A program made the translations under genes and the position numbers. 64,000 nt of DNA from NCBI RefSeq assembly GCF_000280495.2, contig NZ_CP018016.1:1054001-1118000 (forward strand), in the 5' to 3' direction. This DNA is from Kosakonia radicincitans DSM 16656 (GTDB lineage Bacteria; Pseudomonadota; Gammaproteobacteria; Enterobacterales; Enterobacteriaceae). How positions within the stretch are numbered: the stretch's first letter is position 1; every line of letters starts with the position of its first letter. The notes under the pieces were generated by a model. It was not told the origin of the DNA. It made no database searches and saw only the letters and a list, made by a program, of their open reading frames with translations. Shown in pieces: positions 61,200-64,000 of this stretch.

Positions 61200-61963
61200 T
61201 GAGCCAGCTAATAGGTCCGCGTGATGCGGATGGTATTCCGGTGCCGATGACGGTGGAGGAATCCATCGCCAGTATGAAAGCCTCGCTGTTGAATAAAATC
61301 AAACGCTCCGCTTACGTTTATCGTGTGGATTGCGGCGGCTGCAATGGCTGTGAGATCGAGATTTTCGCGACGCTTTCGCCGCTGTTCGATGCAGAACGCT
61401 TCGGCATTAAGGTCGTACCTTCACCGCGCCACGCCGACATTCTGCTGTTTACCGGCGCCGTCACCCGCGCGATGCGTTCACCGGCGCTGCGCGCCTGGCA
61501 ATCTGCGCCGGATCCCAAAATCTGTATCTCCTACGGCGCATGCGGTAACAGCGGTGGTATCTTCCACGACCTGTACTGTGTCTGGGGCGGCACGGATAAA
61601 ATCGTTCCGGTGGATGTCTATATTCCCGGCTGCCCGCCGACGCCTGCCGCCACGCTGTATGGTTTTGCTATGGCGCTGGGGCTGCTGGAGCAGAAAATTC
61701 ATGCCCGTCTGCCCGGCGAACAGGACGATCAACCGGCAGAGATCCTGCATCCGACTATGGTGCAGCCGCTGCGGGTGAAAGTGGATCGCACCGCACGTCG
61801 CCTCGCGGGTTACCGCTATGGCCGCCAGATTGCCGATGATTACCTGCGCTTGCGCAGCGTCGGCGAACATGAAGTGGTGCGCTGGTTAGCGCAGGAGAAC
61901 GATCCGCGTCTGACCGAAATTGTCAGCCACCTTAATCAGGTGGTGCAGGAGGCGAAAATCTGA
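61199..61963 (+). CDS. hycG: Hydrogenase 3 small subunit HycG
   Basis: A 254-residue NuoB-like subunit that holds the proximal 4Fe-4S cluster next to the NiFe site. Cysteine motifs are [13 protein letters not shown] near residues 42-54, [14 protein letters not shown] and [18 protein letters not shown] 61199 is chosen because it overlaps the hycF stop (TAATG) and gives the E. coli length (255). It overlaps hycH by one base. Confidence 0.96.
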   Translation: MSQLIGPRDADGIPVPMTVEESIASMKASLLNKIKRSAYVYRVDCGGCNGCEIEIFATLSPLFDAERFGIKVVPSPRHADILLFTGAVTRAMRSPALRAWQSAPDPKICISYGACGNSGGIFHDLYCVWGGTDKIVPVDVYIPGCPPTPAATLYGFAMALGLLEQKIHARLPGEQDDQPAEILHPTMVQPLRVKVDRTARRLAGYRYGRQIADDYLRLRSVGEHEVVRWLAQENDPRLTEIVSHLNQVVQEAKI

Positions 61964-62373
61964 TGAGCGAGACGGTGGCCTTTAGCCAGCTGCGGCGGAA
62001 ATTTGTCGATGAGAATGATGCCACGCCGCCGCAGGCGCAGCAGGTGGTCTATTACTCTCTGGCGATTGGTCACCATCTTGGCGTGATCGATTGCCTGGAA
62101 ACGGCGCTTTCCTGCCCTTGGGAGGCTTATCTGGCGTGGATCGGCACGCTGGAGAGCGGCAGTGAAGCGCGGCGAAAAATGGAAGGCGTGCCGCGTTACG
62201 GCGAGATTGTTATCGACAGCACGCACGTGATGATGCTGGCCAACGCCTTTGACCGGGCGTTGGCCGGGCAGAATGAACAGCAGCAGGCCTGGAGCAGGGC
62301 GCTGCTGTCGATGTTGCACGACATTCATCAGGAAAGCGCTATCTATTTGATGGTAAGGAGATTACGTGACTGA
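61963..62373 (+). CDS. hycH: Formate hydrogenlyase maturation protein HycH
   Basis: A 136-residue cytoplasmic protein needed for assembly of active hydrogenase 3 in E. coli, where its exact step is unclear. Sequence shows an N-terminal helix (FSQLRRKFVDENDATPP), a core with YYSLAIGHHLGVIDCLE, and an end in QESAIYLMVRRLRD. It overlaps hycG by one base and hycI by 8 bp, indicating coupled translation. Confidence 0.93.
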   Translation: MSETVAFSQLRRKFVDENDATPPQAQQVVYYSLAIGHHLGVIDCLETALSCPWEAYLAWIGTLESGSEARRKMEGVPRYGEIVIDSTHVMMLANAFDRALAGQNEQQQAWSRALLSMLHDIHQESAIYLMVRRLRD

Positions 62374-62821
62374 CGTATTACTTTGCGTGGGCAACAGCAT
62401 GATGGGCGACGATGGCGCAGGCCCGTTGCTGGCGCAGATGTGCGCGGAAAACCCGCAGGGAAACTGGCGCGTGATCGACGGCGGCAGCGCACCGGAAAAC
62501 GACGTGGTGGCGATCCGCGAGCTGCGCCCGACGCGGTTGCTGATTGTGGATGCTACCGATATGGGGCTGAACCCCGGCGAGATGCGCATTGTCGATCCCG
62601 ATGACATCGCGGAGATGTTCCTGATGACCACTCACAATATGCCGCTCAACTATCTGATCGATCAGTTGAAAGAGGATATTGGCGAGGTGATTTTTCTTGG
62701 CATTCAGCCCGATATTGTCGGCTTTTACTACCCGATGACGCCGCCAGTGAAAGCGGCGGTAGAAACAATTTACCAGCGGCTGGCTGGCTGGGAAGGCAAC
62801 GGCGGGTTCGAGCCGCTATAA
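62366..62821 (+). CDS. hycI: Hydrogenase 3 maturation endopeptidase HycI
   Basis: A 151-residue nickel-dependent endopeptidase cutting the C-terminus of HycE after Arg537. Metal ligands are expected in LLCVGNSMMGDDGAGP (Asp near residue 16), the central LLIVDATDMGL (Asp62 region) and the TTHNMPLNYLI histidine near residue 90. Translation starts at GTG within hycH. The C-terminus stops at GGFEPL, a few residues shorter than E. coli HycI, outside the catalytic fold. It ends the hyc operon, followed by a terminator hairpin. Confidence 0.95.
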   Translation: MTDVLLCVGNSMMGDDGAGPLLAQMCAENPQGNWRVIDGGSAPENDVVAIRELRPTRLLIVDATDMGLNPGEMRIVDPDDIAEMFLMTTHNMPLNYLIDQLKEDIGEVIFLGIQPDIVGFYYPMTPPVKAAVETIYQRLAGWEGNGGFEPL

Positions 62822-62845
62822 ACAGCGCCGGGTTTCCGGCGCTGT
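62822..62845. terminator. Terminator hairpin between hycI and the GAF-GGDEF gene
   Basis: A perfect 10-bp stem (ACAGCGCCGG at 62822-62831 with CCGGCGCTGT at 62836-62845, loop GTTT) between the convergent stops. It starts immediately after the hycI stop. T runs are short on both sides. Confidence 0.7.
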
Positions 62846-62846
62846 A

Positions 62847-63803
62847 TTAACGACGGCGTTTTTCCGAGTACATCACCTTATCGCAATCTTCCAGCATGCC
62901 GCGCAGCGTGGTGTACTTATCGCCGCCGTTTTCAATAATCCCGTGCGAGTAGTTGATGTGATAATTCTTGCCGGAAAGATGGTCGATGGCATCGATGCGT
63001 GATTGCAGATCGAAGAGAAACGCATCAGCATTGTGAGTCGGCGTGTTCGCCAGTAGTACCGCAAACTCACCTCCGCTAAGCCGGGCGGCGATATCCTGAT
63101 CTTTCAGGCATTTTGTCATATTGCTGGCGAAGATTTTTACCACCTCGTCGCCCTCTTTATTCCCCAGCAATTCATTGATCGATTTCAGATTGTCGATGCT
63201 GAAATAGAGCAGACTGAGATCTTTTTTATGCTCTTTGAGCCAGGCAAAACGTTTTTCGCCGGAGCGGTAAAAGCCACGGCTGTTGGGCATGCCGGTCAGC
63301 AAATCGGTCATTGCCATGCTGAGGATCAGAAACTCATCTTCCACAATGGCGGCGAAATCGAGCAGGGTATTGATTTCCGCACTGGAAAACGGGCGCGGAT
63401 AGGTATCGATGACGCAGATGGTTCCGGCAATTGCGCCGTCCGGCAGTCGCACCGGGCAACCCGCATAAAATCGCACCCACGGCTCGCCAACGACAAACGG
63501 GTTTTCGGCAAAGCGCGGATCGGCAAGGGTATCTTTGACAATAAACACGCCCTCTTCGAGGATCGCGTGCGCGCAGAACGACAGATTGCGCGGCGTTTCG
63601 TGGGTATCGATGCCGCTGCGCGACAGCAACCACTGACGATCGCGATCGAGCAGGCTTATCACTGCGATGGGGACATCAAAGGTAGTCTTTGCCGTGCGGG
63701 TGAGCCGGTCAAAACGTTCATCATCCTTTTTATCCAGAAGATCCATCATATACAAAGACTTAAGCCGCTCTCTTTCATTGACTGGCATGGCCGGGAAGAT
63801 CAT
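62847..63803 (-). CDS. GAF-GGDEF protein with [16 protein letters not shown] site
   Basis: A 318-residue cytoplasmic protein. A GAF domain (about residues 25-155) has DVPIAVISLLDRDRQWLLSR and CAHAILEEGVFIVKDTLADP, the usual GAF strand pattern of this enterobacterial group. A GGDEF domain (about 160-315) has DLLTGMPNSRGFYR, FSIDNLKSINELLGNKEGDE and C-terminal CDKVMYSEKRRR. The catalytic signature reads SGGEF where GGDEF/GGEEF is expected (ARLSGGEFAVLL), and the upstream inhibitory-site position reads KDQD rather than RxxD. Diguanylate cyclase activity is therefore doubtful; it may bind GTP or act as a regulator. It converges with hycI. Confidence 0.85.
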   Translation of the reverse strand: MIFPAMPVNERERLKSLYMMDLLDKKDDERFDRLTRTAKTTFDVPIAVISLLDRDRQWLLSRSGIDTHETPRNLSFCAHAILEEGVFIVKDTLADPRFAENPFVVGEPWVRFYAGCPVRLPDGAIAGTICVIDTYPRPFSSAEINTLLDFAAIVEDEFLILSMAMTDLLTGMPNSRGFYRSGEKRFAWLKEHKKDLSLLYFSIDNLKSINELLGNKEGDEVVKIFASNMTKCLKDQDIAARLSGGEFAVLLANTPTHNADAFLFDLQSRIDAIDHLSGKNYHINYSHGIIENGGDKYTTLRGMLEDCDKVMYSEKRRR

Positions 63804-63861
63804 AGGGCATCCTCGATTTTCTTTGTTTTCTCAAGTGTAGACAGATCTTCCCATCATTGCG

Positions 63862-64000
63862 TTATATATCCGTGGTTTGCCCCTGCGCGCGGATAAAATT
63901 GATAAATGCCTGTAATGGCGCAGGGATTAAGCGCCGCGAATTGTAATAGAGCCACGGGCCGCTAAATGATTGCCACCAGGGTTCCAGCAATGGCGTCAGC
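63862..64000 (-). CDS. LysR family regulator, C-terminal end only
   Basis: The last 45 codons of a gene entering from the right edge, ending in TAA at 63862-63864. The peptide (LLEPWWQSFSGPWLYYNSRR, then LIPAPLQAFINFIRAQG) is the standard C-terminus of LysR effector domains, with the pattern YY-SRR-PAPLQAFI. Nothing of the DNA-binding domain is in the window, so no target is proposed. Confidence 0.75.
   Translation of the reverse strand, partial: LTPLLEPWWQSFSGPWLYYNSRRLIPAPLQAFINFIRAQGQTTDI

Noticed and set aside
1..64000. CRISPR arrays, prophage genes, insertion sequences, tRNA or rRNA genes
   Set aside because: No spaced direct-repeat array, transposase, integrase, structural phage gene or cloverleaf-like sequence was recognised on either strand.

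Overview
The window looks like chromosomal DNA from a member of the Enterobacteriaceae. The ChbBCRFG, FhlA, HypA-E and HycA-I proteins read almost residue for residue like the enterobacterial versions. The assimilatory nas locus, the RND pump and the overall gene mix point to the Klebsiella/Enterobacter/Kosakonia side of the family. Genus cannot be fixed from the sequence alone. There are no tRNA or rRNA genes, insertion sequences, prophage genes or CRISPR arrays.

Layout. (1) 1-13.4 kb is accessory: a truncated MFS transporter, an AEC permease with a short remnant ORF beside it, a LysR regulator divergent from a SnoaL-like protein, an OprB-type sugar porin, a PEBP-like protein with an AraC regulator, a 917-residue inverse autotransporter with Big-1 repeats, an orphan 6-phospho-3-hexuloisomerase, two convergent TetR regulators and a small exported DUF6515-like protein. 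(2) 13.5-19.2 kb is a complete RND tripartite pump operon (MFP, RND, OMF) with a palindromic operator candidate upstream. (3) 19.4-25.7 kb is a chitobiose/cellobiose locus (porin, chbB, chbC, chbR, chbF, chbG) from which chbA is absent. A strong hairpin sits where chbA would be. (4) 25.7-27.5 kb holds a candidate small RNA with a clear terminator, and a quinone reductase/TetR divergent pair around a perfect 14-bp inverted repeat. (5) 27.5-38.8 kb is nitrate assimilation: nasR, then nasFEDBA behind a sigma-54 promoter and an antitermination leader. NasB carries a fused NirD domain, and NasA is fused to a CysJ-like diflavin reductase in place of NasC. (6) 38.9-47.9 kb is a same-strand catabolic operon: LysR, M20 amidohydrolase, five-gene peptide-type ABC importer, MmgE/PrpD protein. 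(7) 48.1-49.0 kb holds an NsrR-site-controlled ygbA that appears frameshifted, a REP element and a molbindin. (8) 49.1-62.8 kb is the formate hydrogenlyase (hydrogenase-3) region: fhlA-hypEDCBA divergent from hycABCDEFGHI, with two back-to-back sigma-54 promoters and two FhlA-type UAS candidates. (9) The end holds a GAF-GGDEF protein with a [16 protein letters not shown] site and the tail of a LysR gene.

How it works together. Two large blocks depend on molybdenum and sigma-54: nitrogen-regulated nitrate assimilation and formate-regulated hydrogen evolution. A molbindin lies between them. The nas block imports nitrate (NasFED), reduces it to nitrite (NasA fusion) and then to ammonium (NasB fusion). 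NtrC/sigma-54 is inferred to control initiation, and NasR attenuation to control elongation. The hyp genes mature the NiFe site of HycE, HycI trims its tail, and FhlA activates both divergent units.
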